Shown: in pieces, positions 5,575 to 5,614 of the stretch
How the letters are laid out: each line of letters opens with the position of its first letter
Numbering within the stretch: the first letter of the stretch is position 1
Origin: an uncultured Bacilli bacterium
GTDB taxonomy: Bacteria; Bacillota_I; Bacilli_A; RF39; UBA660
NCBI GenBank assembly: GCA_944351345.1
Contig: CALVPO010000090.1
Coordinates: forward strand, 1 to 5,614
Direction: 5' to 3'
Length of the DNA: 5,614 bases
Program-made: the position numbers and the translations under genes
Notes under the pieces: generated by a model
What the model was told of the DNA's origin: nothing
The model's input: only the letters and a program-made list of their open reading frames with translations
Database searches by the model: none

Positions 5575-5603
5575 TTGGTAGTTTTTAAAGATTATTTTAT
5601 AAT
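5575..5603 (+). promoter_or_regulatory. Promoter for a gene beyond the right edge
   Basis: TTGGTA at 5575-5580 and a perfect TATAAT at 5598-5603 are separated by 17 bases, the same design as the ntdP promoter. It begins three bases after the ntdP stop codon, so a downstream plus-strand gene is expected outside the window. Read-through from ntdP may also feed that gene, because no hairpin lies between. Confidence 0.65.
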
Positions 5604-5614
5604 GGTTTTTACTG

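Overview
The window is very A+T-rich (by eye roughly a quarter G+C). It carries five complete genes typical of low-GC Gram-positive bacteria: an unidentified small membrane protein, TmcAL (tRNA-Met cytidine acetate ligase), a lipoteichoic-acid-synthase family enzyme, a class B sortase and the DUF402 nucleotide phosphatase NtdP. TmcAL, LtaS-type enzymes and NtdP together point to Bacilli or a relative. The extreme A+T content and the divergence from staphylococcal and Bacillus versions suggest an uncultured, host-associated lineage (RF39-like or Erysipelotrichia-like), which is inference. All five stop codons are TAA, and the standard bacterial code fits.

Layout: 129-413 (+) small bitopic membrane protein of unknown function, with a GTG start; 523-1665 (-) tmcAL; 1834-3879 (+) LtaS-like enzyme; 3908-4879 (-) class B sortase; 5036-5572 (+) ntdP. 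Gene direction alternates, so the gaps are alternately convergent and divergent. The convergent gaps at 491-524 and 3881-3910 hold hairpins that can terminate from both sides. The divergent gaps at 1666-1833 and 4880-5035 hold back-to-back promoters. Each gene therefore appears to be transcribed alone. A sixth promoter at 5575-5603 starts just after the ntdP stop and should drive a gene beyond the right edge. Four of the six promoters have a TGnTATAAT-like extended -10.

Four of the five genes begin downstream of the longest open frame. In each case a Shine-Dalgarno sequence and a promoter place the true start inside, and the corrected starts are used here. Two genes act at the cell surface (teichoic acid polymerisation and covalent protein anchoring), and two act on nucleotides or tRNA in the cytoplasm. 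Nothing shows that they form one pathway.

The + strand is G- and T-rich whichever strand is coding. The two minus-strand proteins are accordingly rich in Asn and poor in Val. I found no mobile element, CRISPR array, RNA gene or clearly new multi-gene system. The most worthwhile unknowns are the small membrane protein and the unusual multi-helix N-terminus of the sortase.
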